Shown piece after piece: positions 23,036-31,645 of a stretch of DNA of 64,000 nucleotides (the stretch's first letter is position 1; the number at the start of each line of letters is the position of its first letter). The stretch lies in NCBI RefSeq assembly GCF_025791835.1, contig NZ_JAOXLP010000014.1, positions 1 to 64,000 of the forward strand. The letters are read 5' to 3'. The position numbers and the translations under genes are program-made. A model generated the notes under the pieces. The model saw only the letters and a list, made by a program, of their open reading frames with translations, searched no databases and had not been told where the DNA came from. The stretch comes from Roseomonas xinghualingensis. Lineage in GTDB: Bacteria > Pseudomonadota > Alphaproteobacteria > Acetobacterales > Acetobacteraceae.

Positions 23036-23746
23036 TCAGCGCTTCCGGAAGGTGATCACCAGCACGTCCCGGTGCGCGGGACGTGCCGGATCGATCGGTT
23101 GGATGGGGGTGACGCCGTGCATCACGCGGCGATCATCCAGGAGAACGGCGTCGCCGGATTCCTGCAGGGTGAAGCTGGCGGCCTCGCGCCCATCGATCTG
23201 GATGCCGGTTACGCCGCCGGCGACATTTTCCCGCCCGACCATCATCACCAGCACATAATCCACCCCATCCGAATGCATCCCCTCAGGGGTGGGCTTGCCG
23301 ACCTCGCCTGGATGGCCCTCGATGCGGAACTGATGAACTTCGGCATGCCAGCCGGCGCCAGGGGCTACCCCGTCGAAGACGGCGCGGGAGCCATCGAGCA
23401 GCGAGCGAAGGGCGGCCCCCTCCCCCACTTCAGCTGTGACGGGGTCGAACCAGCGCTCGATGCCGCCATTCAGCTGGTTGTATTCGCGCGCCTGGTAATG
23501 CGGCTGGTGCGGGCCACGAGTAAGCGGCTGCCCGGGCTCCGCCGCATAGACGGCGTGGCGGCGCAACCGGTAGCGGCCGCCATCAGCCATGTAGCCATCC
23601 GGGCGAAGGTCGTTCCAGCTGTCGGCAAAGCGCGCCCACTCTGCGCCGGACAGCGCCATGCCGGCCGGATCGAAGGTGGCGCGGGTCTCGGCCCCGGAAA
23701 GCGGGACATAGCCGGTGTCGCTGATAGAGCGGGCGAGATCGCTCAT
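23036..23746 (-). CDS. 2-oxoglutarate/Fe(II) dioxygenase, isoleucine-hydroxylase family
   Basis: 236 aa of the 2OG-Fe dioxygenase family that includes the L-isoleucine 4-hydroxylase of Bacillus. The facial triad is visible: H-x-D in GMHSDGVDYVLVMM and the distal His in DDRRVMHGVTPI, followed by the Arg that binds 2-oxoglutarate near VLVITFRKR. Substrate is unknown; a free amino acid is plausible. Its start overlaps the pdxJ stop (ATGA), so it is transcribed with pdxA-pdxJ. It converges on xth with only 3 bp between. Confidence 0.85.
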   Translation of the reverse strand: MSDLARSISDTGYVPLSGAETRATFDPAGMALSGAEWARFADSWNDLRPDGYMADGGRYRLRRHAVYAAEPGQPLTRGPHQPHYQAREYNQLNGGIERWFDPVTAEVGEGAALRSLLDGSRAVFDGVAPGAGWHAEVHQFRIEGHPGEVGKPTPEGMHSDGVDYVLVMMVGRENVAGGVTGIQIDGREAASFTLQESGDAVLLDDRRVMHGVTPIQPIDPARPAHRDVLVITFRKR

Positions 23747-24474
23747 GACCGTGCTGCTTCCATGACGCTGCGCATCCGGGAAACAGCCGTGGGCAGCCCC
23801 TCGAAAAGCGCCTGGCCCATGAGGAAGTGGCCGATATTCAGCTCCACCACCTCAGGGATGGCGGCAAGTAGCGGGGCAGTCTCGTAGTCGAGCCCATGCC
23901 CGGCATGGCACTCCATGCCGAGGGCGTCCACCTTCCGCGCCGCCGCCTGGAGGCGTGCCAGTTCGCGGTCGCGGGCCTCGTCGGGCACGGCCTCGCAAAA
24001 GGTGCCGGTGTGCAGCTCCACGGCGCGCGCGCCGAGGCGGGCAGCGGCCTCCAATTGGTGCAGATCGGGGTCCAGGAAGAGGGAAACACGAATCCCGGCC
24101 GCATTCAGGGAGGCGACGACCGGGGCGAGTGCCTCCAACTGCCCGGCGGCGTCCAGCCCGCCCTCCGTGGTCAGTTCCGCGCGATGCTCCGGCACGAGGC
24201 AGCATGCATGGGGGCGCAGGGCGATCGCAAAGGCCTCCATCTCGGCGGTCGCGGCCATTTCCAGGTTGATCGGAGCGGACAGGGCCTCCCGCATCACCCG
24301 GCAATCAGCATCCCGGATGTGGCGCCGGTCCTCGCGCAGATGGATGGTGATGCTGTCGGCACCATTAGCCAGGGCGAGCCTTGCGGCAGCCAGCGGATCG
24401 GGATGCGTGCCGCCGCGCGCATTACGTAGGGTGGCGACGTGATCGACATTCACGCCGAGGCGAATGGGCTTCAT
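23743..24474 (-). CDS. pdxJ: Pyridoxine 5'-phosphate synthase
   Basis: Condenses 1-deoxyxylulose 5-phosphate with the PdxA product to form pyridoxine 5'-phosphate. 243 aa, TIM barrel. Diagnostic segments are LGVNVDHVATLRNARGGTHP at the N-terminus, SITIHLREDRRHIRD, VELHTGTFCE and ECHAGHGLDYET. The ATG overlaps the pdxA stop (ATGA), matching the sequential roles of the two enzymes. Confidence 0.97.
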   Translation of the reverse strand: MKPIRLGVNVDHVATLRNARGGTHPDPLAAARLALANGADSITIHLREDRRHIRDADCRVMREALSAPINLEMAATAEMEAFAIALRPHACCLVPEHRAELTTEGGLDAAGQLEALAPVVASLNAAGIRVSLFLDPDLHQLEAAARLGARAVELHTGTFCEAVPDEARDRELARLQAAARKVDALGMECHAGHGLDYETAPLLAAIPEVVELNIGHFLMGQALFEGLPTAVSRMRSVMEAARS

Positions 24475-25487
24475 GCGGCAGCAGCCTTTGGAGGACGGTT
24501 CGCGGCCATGCCGGCCGCGAGTCGGAGTGCGGCGATCAGGCTGCCCGGATCGGCGATACCCTGGCCCGCGATGCCGAAGGCCGTGCCGTGATCGGGCGAT
24601 GTCCGGATGATGGGCAGGCCAAGGGTGACGTTCACCCCCCCGTCCATGTCCAGCGTCTTGATCGGGATCAGCGCCTGGTCGTGATAGAGGCAGAGCGCGG
24701 CGTCATAGGTCTGGCGCATGCGGGCCGTGAACATCGTGTCCGGCGGAAGGGGGCCGAAGGCATCCACGCCCTGTGCCAGCAACGCCTCGATAGCCGGGAC
24801 CACGAGGCGCGGCTCCTCATCGCCCATGGCGCCTTCCTCTCCCGCATGGGGGTTCAGCCCGGCGACGGCGATCCGGGGCGCGGCGATGCCGAATCCCTCG
24901 CGAAGCCCGCGCGCGAGGGCGAGGCCCGTACGGATGATCTCGGCGGTGGAAAGCGTGTCGAGAGCCCGGCGCAGCGAGACATGGATGGTGACCGGCACCA
25001 CCCGCAGCATGGGCGAGGCCAGGAGCATCACCGGCGGCTCCGCCGTGCCGGTCAGCGCGCCGAGGAACTCTGTATGGCCCGGAAAGGCAAAGCCGGTGCG
25101 GTAGAGCGTAGCCTTGCTGATCGGGTTGGTGACGACGCCCCCTACCCTGCCCTCCCGCGCCAGCGTCACGGCACGCTCGATGGAGCCGAGCACGGCCGGG
25201 GCATTGGCCGGGTCCGGCGTCCCGGGAACGGAGGGAACCGGCAACCGGATGGTCATGACCGGCAGGCCGTCCGGAAAGACCGCCGCCGCCTCCTCGGGGC
25301 TGGCGACCTGGGCGACCGGGATATCCCACCCAAGCCGGGAAGCCATCGCCTCCAGGCGGCGGGGATCGTCCAGAGCCACAAAGGCGGGACCGTCCCGGCG
25401 TAGCCGCGCCCAGGCGGCCAGAGTGATTTCCCCGCCGATCCCGGCGGGGTCTCCCATGGTCAGTGCAAGGGGCAGCGGGGCGCTCAT
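24471..25487 (-). CDS. pdxA: 4-hydroxythreonine-4-phosphate dehydrogenase
   Basis: An NAD-dependent oxidative decarboxylase upstream of PdxJ in vitamin B6 synthesis. 338 aa. The N-terminal LALTMGDPAGIGGEITLAAW is diagnostic; metal-binding His residues appear in AFPGHTEFLGAL and YHDQALIPIK, and GLNPHAGEEGAMG is conserved. It is translationally coupled to pdxJ. The 69-bp gap to ilvD holds an 11-bp inverted repeat. Confidence 0.97.
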   Translation of the reverse strand: MSAPLPLALTMGDPAGIGGEITLAAWARLRRDGPAFVALDDPRRLEAMASRLGWDIPVAQVASPEEAAAVFPDGLPVMTIRLPVPSVPGTPDPANAPAVLGSIERAVTLAREGRVGGVVTNPISKATLYRTGFAFPGHTEFLGALTGTAEPPVMLLASPMLRVVPVTIHVSLRRALDTLSTAEIIRTGLALARGLREGFGIAAPRIAVAGLNPHAGEEGAMGDEEPRLVVPAIEALLAQGVDAFGPLPPDTMFTARMRQTYDAALCLYHDQALIPIKTLDMDGGVNVTLGLPIIRTSPDHGTAFGIAGQGIADPGSLIAALRLAAGMAANRPPKAAAA

Positions 25488-25504
25488 GGCACGAAGCCTG
25501 GTAT

Positions 25505-25543
25505 GGCCATGATCCGCGCCGCATTCCCTGCACGGATCATGGC
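25505..25543. repeat. 11-bp inverted repeat between ilvD and pdxA
   Basis: GCCATGATCCG (25505-25515) and CGGATCATGGC (25533-25543) are exact inverse complements separated by 17 bp. They lie between the ilvD stop and the pdxA start. It could be a weak terminator of ilvD or a dimeric regulator site for pdxA. Confidence 0.45.
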
Positions 25544-25556
25544 AGCCTCCTCGCTG

Positions 25557-27287
25557 TCAGATGTCGGCGTAGATGTGCGTCTCGGCCTCACCACCCGGAT
25601 GGGTGACCGCGCCGAGATGAGCCGGGCCGACCAGCTGCGCGTATTTCCACAGCGCGCCCGAGTTGTAGTCGGTCTTGCGCGGCTTCCAGGCGGCCTTCCG
25701 CTTCGCCATCTCCTCATCGGAGATGTCCACGTCGATCGTGCCCTTCCCCGCGTCGATCACGATGCGGTCGCCGTTCTGCAGCAGCGCGATGGGGCCGCCC
25801 ACCGCCGCCTCGGGTCCGACATGGCCGATGCAGAAGCCACGGGTCGCCCCGGAGAAGCGGCCATCGGTGATCAGCGCGACCTCGCCACCCATGCCCTGGC
25901 CATAGAGCGCGGCCGTGGTGGACAGCATCTCACGCATGCCGGGGCCGCCCTTGGGGCCTTCATAGCGGATGATGATGACGTCGCCCGGCTTGTAGGCGCG
26001 CTGGTCGACGGCGGCGAAGGCGTCCTCCTCGCAGTCGAAGCACAGGGCGGTGCCCTCGAAGCGCAGGTTCGTCATGCCGGCGATCTTCACGATCGCGCCG
26101 TCCGGGGCGAGGTTGCCCTTCAGGCCAACCACGCCACCCGTCTCGGAGATGGGATTGGAGACCGGGCGGATGACATCCTGGTCCTTCGGGAAGATCACCT
26201 CGCGGTGGTTCTCCGCCAGCGTCTTGCCGGTCACCGTCATGCAGTCGCCATGCAGCAACCCGGCGTCGAGCAGCGCCTTCACGATCACCGGGATGCCGCC
26301 GATCTTGTAGACGTCATAGGCCACGTAACGGCCGCCCGGCTTCAGGTCGCCGATATAGGGAGCCTTACGCATGATCTCGGCCACGTCCTGCAACGTGAAC
26401 TTGATGCCCGCTTCATGCGCCATGGCCGGCAGGTGCAGGCCCGCATTGGTAGAGCCACCCGTGGCGCCCACGATCAGCGCCGCGTTGTAGAGTGCTTCCC
26501 TGGTGACGATGTCGCGCGGGCGAATGTTCTTCCGCAGCAGATCCATCACCGCGCGGCCGGATTCGACGGCCCACTTGTCGCGGTCCTCATAGGGCGCGGG
26601 GGCACCGGCGGAGCCGGGCAGCGCAAGGCCGATTGCCTCGGAAACGGTGGCCATGGTGTTGGCGGTGAACTGGCCGCCGCAGGCGCCGGCGCTCGGGCAG
26701 GCCACGCATTCCAGCGCGTGCAGGTCCTCGTCGGACATGTTGCCGGCGGCGTGCTGGCCGACCGCCTCGAACACATCCACCACCGTCACGTCACGGCCCT
26801 TGAACTTCCCGGGCAGGATCGAGCCGCCATACATGAACACGCTGGGCACGTTCAGCCGCAGCATCGCCATCATCATGCCGGGCAGCGACTTGTCGCAGCC
26901 AGCGAGGCCCACCATCGCGTCATAGCAATGGCCGCGCATGGTCAGCTCCACCGTGTCGGCGATGGCGTCGCGGCTGGCGAGGGAGGACTTCATGCCCTGG
27001 TGGCCCATGGCGATGCCGTCGGTCACCGTGATGGTGGTGAACTCGCGCGGCGTGCCATGCGCATGCTTCACACCGGTCTTCACACTCTGTGCTTGGCGGT
27101 TCAGCGCGATGTTGCAGGGCGCGGCCTCGTTCCAGCAGGTGGCGACGCCAACCAGCGGCTGCGCGATCTCTTCCTCGGTGAGGCCCATCGCGTAGTAGTA
27201 GGAGCGGTGCGGCGCGCGCTCGGGGCCGACCGTCACATGGCGGCTGGGCAGGCGGGACTTGTCCCAGGTGTTGTCCGGCATTGGCAT
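25557..27287 (-). CDS. ilvD: Dihydroxy-acid dehydratase
   Basis: An Fe-S dehydratase of branched-chain amino-acid synthesis. 576 aa from ATG 27287, which has the Shine-Dalgarno GAGAGGA six bases upstream; ATG 27281 is an alternative, and the open frame upstream has no site. Cluster cysteines occur in GVATCWNEAAPCN, LAGCDKSLPGMMMAM and ACPSAGACGGQFTANTM. The C-terminal half contains FSGATRGFCIGHVGPEA. 69 bp upstream of pdxA on the same strand. Confidence 0.97.
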   Translation of the reverse strand: MPMPDNTWDKSRLPSRHVTVGPERAPHRSYYYAMGLTEEEIAQPLVGVATCWNEAAPCNIALNRQAQSVKTGVKHAHGTPREFTTITVTDGIAMGHQGMKSSLASRDAIADTVELTMRGHCYDAMVGLAGCDKSLPGMMMAMLRLNVPSVFMYGGSILPGKFKGRDVTVVDVFEAVGQHAAGNMSDEDLHALECVACPSAGACGGQFTANTMATVSEAIGLALPGSAGAPAPYEDRDKWAVESGRAVMDLLRKNIRPRDIVTREALYNAALIVGATGGSTNAGLHLPAMAHEAGIKFTLQDVAEIMRKAPYIGDLKPGGRYVAYDVYKIGGIPVIVKALLDAGLLHGDCMTVTGKTLAENHREVIFPKDQDVIRPVSNPISETGGVVGLKGNLAPDGAIVKIAGMTNLRFEGTALCFDCEEDAFAAVDQRAYKPGDVIIIRYEGPKGGPGMREMLSTTAALYGQGMGGEVALITDGRFSGATRGFCIGHVGPEAAVGGPIALLQNGDRIVIDAGKGTIDVDISDEEMAKRKAAWKPRKTDYNSGALWKYAQLVGPAHLGAVTHPGGEAETHIYADI

Positions 27288-27365
27288 TTGTCCTCTCGGC
27301 GAGGCTGTATCGCGCAACAAACCGCCAGCGGCAACGGCCGATGGCGCAATGCAGACGCGCGAGCC

Positions 27366-27923
27366 TCAGCGAAGGCGCGCCACCGCCTCTTCCATGCGCT
27401 GCCCGGCCTCGCGCCAGAGGGCCAGTTCCTGCCGGGCATCTTCCACGGCCCGATGCACCGGCTCGGCTTCCTCCGCCTGCCGCGTCAGGCCGCCCAGGAT
27501 CTCCAGCATCAGCCCGGTATGATGGGCCGGATCAAGGCCGGCGCGGGCGAGGACCGAAAGGACAGCACCCTGCCTGGCCTCCTCCGTATCCCGCAGGCGC
27601 AGCGCGTGGCGCGGCAGGCCGGCGGCGCGAAGCAGGCGGCTGAGCCACTGGCCGTCCCAGGAGGGTGCCGAGGCATAGAGGTCATGGCCACTCAGCACCT
27701 CGACCATGCGGCGGGCCACCACGTCATGCGGCTGCCCCTCGCGCTCAAGGCGGTCCCGCGTCAGCCCATGAATGGCCTCGGCACCCTCATCCCACTCCTC
27801 CCATCCAGGAGCCGGGCGGATGAGGTGCCCCTCCTCGCTGCCATCTTCCGCGGCCCAGCCCACCTCGATGGGAAAACCACGCTTTCCCAGTCCGCTCGCC
27901 TCGAAATCCAGGAAGATGATCAT
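27366..27923 (-). CDS. DEDDh-type 3'-5' exonuclease
   Basis: 185 aa, an RNase T/DnaQ-like fold. The acidic residues are visible: D6 and E8 in IIFLDFEASG, D90 in APSWDGQWL, and H157 with D162 in PVHRAVEDARQE (the H-x4-D of DEDDh enzymes). A helical C-terminal tail follows. The substrate (RNA or DNA) is not clear. Stand-alone domain with no polymerase or helicase attached; 78 bp upstream of ilvD. Confidence 0.85.
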   Translation of the reverse strand: MIIFLDFEASGLGKRGFPIEVGWAAEDGSEEGHLIRPAPGWEEWDEGAEAIHGLTRDRLEREGQPHDVVARRMVEVLSGHDLYASAPSWDGQWLSRLLRAAGLPRHALRLRDTEEARQGAVLSVLARAGLDPAHHTGLMLEILGGLTRQAEEAEPVHRAVEDARQELALWREAGQRMEEAVARLR

Positions 27924-27987
27924 CCGGCGTCATGCCTCCCCGCATTCTCGGGCCATGCCGTGACAGCGCCGGTGCCCGCGAAAGGAT

Positions 27988-28021
27988 GCGGGTGCCGCGC
28001 CACTTACGGCGCGGCACCCGC
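27988..28021. terminator. Perfect 14-bp hairpin downstream of the small membrane gene
   Basis: GCGGGTGCCGCGCC and GGCGCGGCACCCGC pair completely around ACTTAC. It lies 17 bp after the stop of the 61-aa gene and 64 bp before the exonuclease start. There is no clear T-run, but the stem is strong enough to act as terminator or transcript stabiliser for the valS unit. Confidence 0.6.
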
Positions 28022-28038
28022 CGGGACGCAGCAGGCCG

Positions 28039-28224
28039 TCAGCGATAGACGACGTAGCGGAGGATGTAGATCGCGCAGAGGACCGTGCTGAAGACGACGC
28101 CGACCCGCACCGCCTGCTGCTCGGTGATCCGCGGCTCCCTGTTCAGCCGCGGCAGCCGGGACCGGCACCACAGGATGGGCACGGTCGCCAGCACGGTGAG
28201 GGCGAAGAAGTCGAAGAACCTCAT
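28039..28224 (-). CDS. Small membrane protein downstream of valS, 61 aa
   Basis: Two hydrophobic helices (FFDFFALTVLATVPILWC and VGVVFSTVLCAIYILRYVVY) separated by a basic loop (RSRLPRLNREPRITEQQ). The ATG overlaps the valS stop (ATGA), so it is coupled to valS. No family recognised; probably a lineage-specific inner-membrane protein. Confidence 0.65.
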   Translation of the reverse strand: MRFFDFFALTVLATVPILWCRSRLPRLNREPRITEQQAVRVGVVFSTVLCAIYILRYVVYR

Positions 28225-30917
28225 GCAGCGATACGGGCGATGGCCGCCGCCAGCCTGGCCGCCTCGGCCTCTGCGGCCGAGAGGCGCTCACGCGTCTCCT
28301 GCACCACCTCCTCCTTGGCGCGGCTGGTGAAGTCCGGGTTGGACAGCTTCGCCGAGATCTTGCGGGCCTCCGCCTCCACCTTGGCGTGCTCCTTCGAAAG
28401 CCGCGCGCGCTCGGCAGCGAGGTCCACCACCCCGGCCAGGGGGAGCATCACCGTGGCTTCGCCAACTACGGCCTGGGCCACGCCTACGGGTGCCGGGCCT
28501 TCCAGCGGCGCCACCTCAGTGGCGCGCGCCAGGCGGCGGATCGGATCGATCCAGCGGGCGGCGCGTGCCATCGACTCCTCGCTCGCCCCCTGCACCAGCA
28601 GCGGTACGGTGACGGAAGGCGGCACATTCACCTCGGCACGCACCGTGCGAACCTCGGAAATGAAGCTCACCAGCCAGTTCAGCTCGGCGCGAGCCTCCTC
28701 GGCGCCCATCACCGCCACCGGCTTGGGCCAAGGGGTACGGATCAGGCTGCCCTCGGGCCCGTAGCCGAAGCGGTCCCAAAGTTCCTCGGTTACGTAAGGC
28801 ATCACCGGATGGGCGAGGCGCAGGATCAGCCCGAGCACATGCTGGGCGGCGCCCTTGGCCTCGGCCTTCTCCACCCCGTCAGGGCCAGTCAGGGCCGGCT
28901 TGGCCAACTCCAGGAACCAGTCGCAGAAGCTGCCCCAGGTGAAGCGGTAAAGGGAGGCCGCATAGTCATCGAGGCGGAAAGCCTCCAGCGCCGCGGTGGC
29001 CTCAGCGATGGCTGCATTGCCGGCATCGATGATCCAGCGGGCCAGAGGGGTGGTGGCCGCCATCGGATCGAAGGAGGCATCGGGGACGATGCCGTTCATC
29101 TCGCAGAAGCGGGCGGCATTCCACAGCTTCGTCACGAAGGCGCGGTTGCTCTCCACCTTCTGCCGGCCCAGCCGCACGTCACGCCCAGGGCCCGCGAAGG
29201 AGGCCAGGGTGAAGCGCAGGGCATCGGCGCCATAGGCATCCGCCAGTTCCAGCGGATCCATCACATTGCCCTTGGACTTGGACATCTTCTGCCCGCGCTC
29301 GTCGCGGACCAGGCCGTGGATGTTCACCACCTTGAAGGGCACGTCGCCCATGAAGTGGATGCCGAGCATCATCATCCGGGCGACCCAGAAGAAGATGATG
29401 TCGAAGCCCGTCACCAGCACGTCGCCGGGATAGTAGCGCTCCAGTTCCGGCGTCTTGCGCGGCCAGCCCAGGGTCGAGAAGGGCCAGAGGCCGGAGCTGA
29501 ACCAGGTGTCCAGCACGTCCGGGTCGCGGGTGAGCGTGACCTCCTTGCCGTAATGGGCGCGGGCGGCAGCCTCGGCCTCCCCCTCGGTGCGCTCCACGAA
29601 GATATGTCCGTCCGGCCCGTACCAGGCCGGGATCTGGTGGCCCCACCAGAGCTGGCGGGAGACACACCAAGGCTGGATATCGCGCATCCAGGCGAAGAAG
29701 GTGTTCTCCCACTGCTTGGGCACGAACTGGGTGCGGCCGCTCTCCACCGCCTCGACAGCGGGCTTGGCGAGGGTGGCCGCATCCACATACCACTGCCAGG
29801 TCAGGCGCGGCTCGATCGGCACGCCGGAGCGGTCGCCATGCGGCACGGCGTGGACATGGGGCTCGATCTTCTCGATCAACTCCAGCCGCTCCAGCTCCGC
29901 TAGGATCGCCTTGCGGGCCTCGAAGCGGTCTAGCCCGGAAAGGGCGGAGAGCACCGCCGGCTCGGCTACGTCGGGCACGGCCTGGATCTCGCCCTCGATC
30001 TCGGCCAGGGTCACGCGCCCCTCGGCATCCAGCACAGAGGGGGATGGCAGCTTGTGGCGCTTGCCGACCTCGAAGTCATTGAAATCATGGGCAGGGGTGA
30101 TCTTCACCGCGCCCGAGCCCTTCTCGGGGTCCGAATACTCATCCGCCACCACCGGGATGCGGCGGCCGACGATCGGCAGGATCACGAACTTGCCGATCAG
30201 GTCCTGGAAGCGCTCATCGCCCGGGTTCACGGCCACCGCCGTATCGCCCAGCATGGTCTCAGGGCGTGTGGTCGCCACCACCAGGAAGCGGCCGGGCTGG
30301 CCTTCCACCGGGTAGCGCAGGTGCCAGAGGTTGCCCTTCACCTCGCGACTCTCGACCTCGAGGTCCGAGATGGCGGTCTGGAACTTCACATCCCAGTTCA
30401 CCAGCCGGCGGTCGCGATACATCAGGCCCTGGCGGTGCAGGGTCACGAAGACCTCGCGCACGGCCTCGGAAAGGCCCTCATCCATGGTGAAGCGCTCGCG
30501 CGACCAGTCCAGGCTGGCGCCCATGCGGCGCAACTGCCGGGTGATGGTTCCGCCGCTCTCGGCCTTCCACTGCCAGACGCGGTCGAGGAAGGCCTTGCGG
30601 CCCATCTCGCGCCGGTCCTTGCCCTCGCTGGCAAGCAGGCGCTCCACCACCATCTGGGTGGCAATGCCGGCATGGTCGGTGCCCGGCTGCCACAGCACGT
30701 CCCGGCCCTGCATCCGGCGGAAGCGGACCAGCGTATCCTGGATGGTCACGTCGAGCGCATGCCCGACATGCAGGCTGCCCGTCACATTGGGCGGCGGGAT
30801 CATGATGGTGAAGGGCTTGGCGTCGGAGGCCGGATTCGCCGTGAAGGCGCCGGTGCTTTCCCAGCCTTCGTAGAGGCGCGGCTCAAAGCCGGCGGGCGAG
30901 AGCGTCTTGTCGAGCAT
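28221..30917 (-). CDS. valS: Valyl-tRNA synthetase
   Basis: A class I synthetase. 898 aa from ATG 30917 (MLDKTLSPAGF); an upstream TTG at 30953 is less likely. HIGH motif in PPPNVTGSLHVGHALD, the editing (CP1) domain, the KMSKS motif in GQKMSKSKGNVMDPLEL, the anticodon-binding domain and the C-terminal coiled-coil arm (VDLAAERARLSKEHAKVEAE) are all present. It follows popZ on the same strand with a 119-bp gap, an order known from Caulobacter. Confidence 0.97.
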   Translation of the reverse strand: MLDKTLSPAGFEPRLYEGWESTGAFTANPASDAKPFTIMIPPPNVTGSLHVGHALDVTIQDTLVRFRRMQGRDVLWQPGTDHAGIATQMVVERLLASEGKDRREMGRKAFLDRVWQWKAESGGTITRQLRRMGASLDWSRERFTMDEGLSEAVREVFVTLHRQGLMYRDRRLVNWDVKFQTAISDLEVESREVKGNLWHLRYPVEGQPGRFLVVATTRPETMLGDTAVAVNPGDERFQDLIGKFVILPIVGRRIPVVADEYSDPEKGSGAVKITPAHDFNDFEVGKRHKLPSPSVLDAEGRVTLAEIEGEIQAVPDVAEPAVLSALSGLDRFEARKAILAELERLELIEKIEPHVHAVPHGDRSGVPIEPRLTWQWYVDAATLAKPAVEAVESGRTQFVPKQWENTFFAWMRDIQPWCVSRQLWWGHQIPAWYGPDGHIFVERTEGEAEAAARAHYGKEVTLTRDPDVLDTWFSSGLWPFSTLGWPRKTPELERYYPGDVLVTGFDIIFFWVARMMMLGIHFMGDVPFKVVNIHGLVRDERGQKMSKSKGNVMDPLELADAYGADALRFTLASFAGPGRDVRLGRQKVESNRAFVTKLWNAARFCEMNGIVPDASFDPMAATTPLARWIIDAGNAAIAEATAALEAFRLDDYAASLYRFTWGSFCDWFLELAKPALTGPDGVEKAEAKGAAQHVLGLILRLAHPVMPYVTEELWDRFGYGPEGSLIRTPWPKPVAVMGAEEARAELNWLVSFISEVRTVRAEVNVPPSVTVPLLVQGASEESMARAARWIDPIRRLARATEVAPLEGPAPVGVAQAVVGEATVMLPLAGVVDLAAERARLSKEHAKVEAEARKISAKLSNPDFTSRAKEEVVQETRERLSAAEAEAARLAAAIARIAA

Positions 30918-31002
30918 GGGCGGAGGCTTGGCGGTGGGTTTGCCGCCCGTCAAGTGGAGATGGGCCCTGCCCTCTCAAAGGTGGTGGTCTGATGCACGTG
31001 GT

Positions 31003-31021
31003 CCGGGGCAAAGCGCCCCGG
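31003..31021. terminator. GC hairpin downstream of popZ
   Basis: CCGGGGC-AAAGC-GCCCCGG is a perfect 7-bp stem 16 bp after the popZ stop. No T-run follows on the minus strand, so termination would be weak. Confidence 0.35.
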
Positions 31022-31036
31022 CATCCCGCAGGGGGA

Positions 31037-31618
31037 TCAGCCGAGGGACCGGCTGACCACCCGCTCGATCTCCGCCCGCACCAGCCGCTCCATCAGGGGA
31101 GGCAGGTTGGTGTCGATCCATTCCTTCAGCAGAGGCCGGATCTCCTCGCGCACAACATCCTCGATCGAAGGGCCACCGCGATGGACCGGCGCGGTGCGCT
31201 CAGCAGCGACGGTGCGGGCAAGCTGGCCGATCAGGGCCGCCGCAGCAGCCGCCGTGGCCGGGGCGACCAGCCCTTCATCCTCGGCAGGTGCCCGGCGCGC
31301 GGCAGGAGGTTCAGCCTGGGCTGGGGGCGAAGGTGTAGGCTGTGGCTCCGGCGGGAATGGCTTGGGGGGTGGCAAAGGAGCGATGGGGGCAACCTCCACC
31401 GTCACCTCAGGTGAAGGCATCAGCACGGCCTCCGGAAATGGCGGGGACGAAACCAGCATCGCTTCCGTCAGCTCCAGCGGCTCAGGCCCCGGCGGTGGAG
31501 TCTGGCGCGGTCTGGTCGGGGCGGCGGGTTCCGCCTCCTCCTCGTTCAGGATCTTGCGGATGGAGGCGAGGATGTCCTCCATCGAAGGATCCTGACCTGG
31601 GGGCGCGGCGCCAGACAT
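31037..31618 (-). CDS. popZ: PopZ-like polar organising protein (DUF2497)
   Basis: 193 aa with the PopZ layout. A short N-terminal helix PSMEDILASIRKILNEEE recruits client proteins; a Pro/Glu-rich disordered middle (about 32-115) follows, then a helical C-terminal oligomerisation region (GGPSIEDVVREEIRPLLKEW and LPPLMERLVRAEIERVV). In Caulobacter PopZ forms a polar matrix that anchors ParB and the centromere. Location between a tolC homologue and valS matches the Caulobacter order, which supports the call. Confidence 0.9.
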   Translation of the reverse strand: MSGAAPPGQDPSMEDILASIRKILNEEEAEPAAPTRPRQTPPPGPEPLELTEAMLVSSPPFPEAVLMPSPEVTVEVAPIAPLPPPKPFPPEPQPTPSPPAQAEPPAARRAPAEDEGLVAPATAAAAAALIGQLARTVAAERTAPVHRGGPSIEDVVREEIRPLLKEWIDTNLPPLMERLVRAEIERVVSRSLG

Positions 31619-31645
31619 GTGGTGTTCCTTGGTGCGGACGGTCGG

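Noticed and set aside
25484..25560. Remnant of an amidohydrolase end (AAMIRAGNAARIMA)
   Set aside because: Only about 20 residues between ilvD and pdxA, overlapping an inverted repeat; too short to support.
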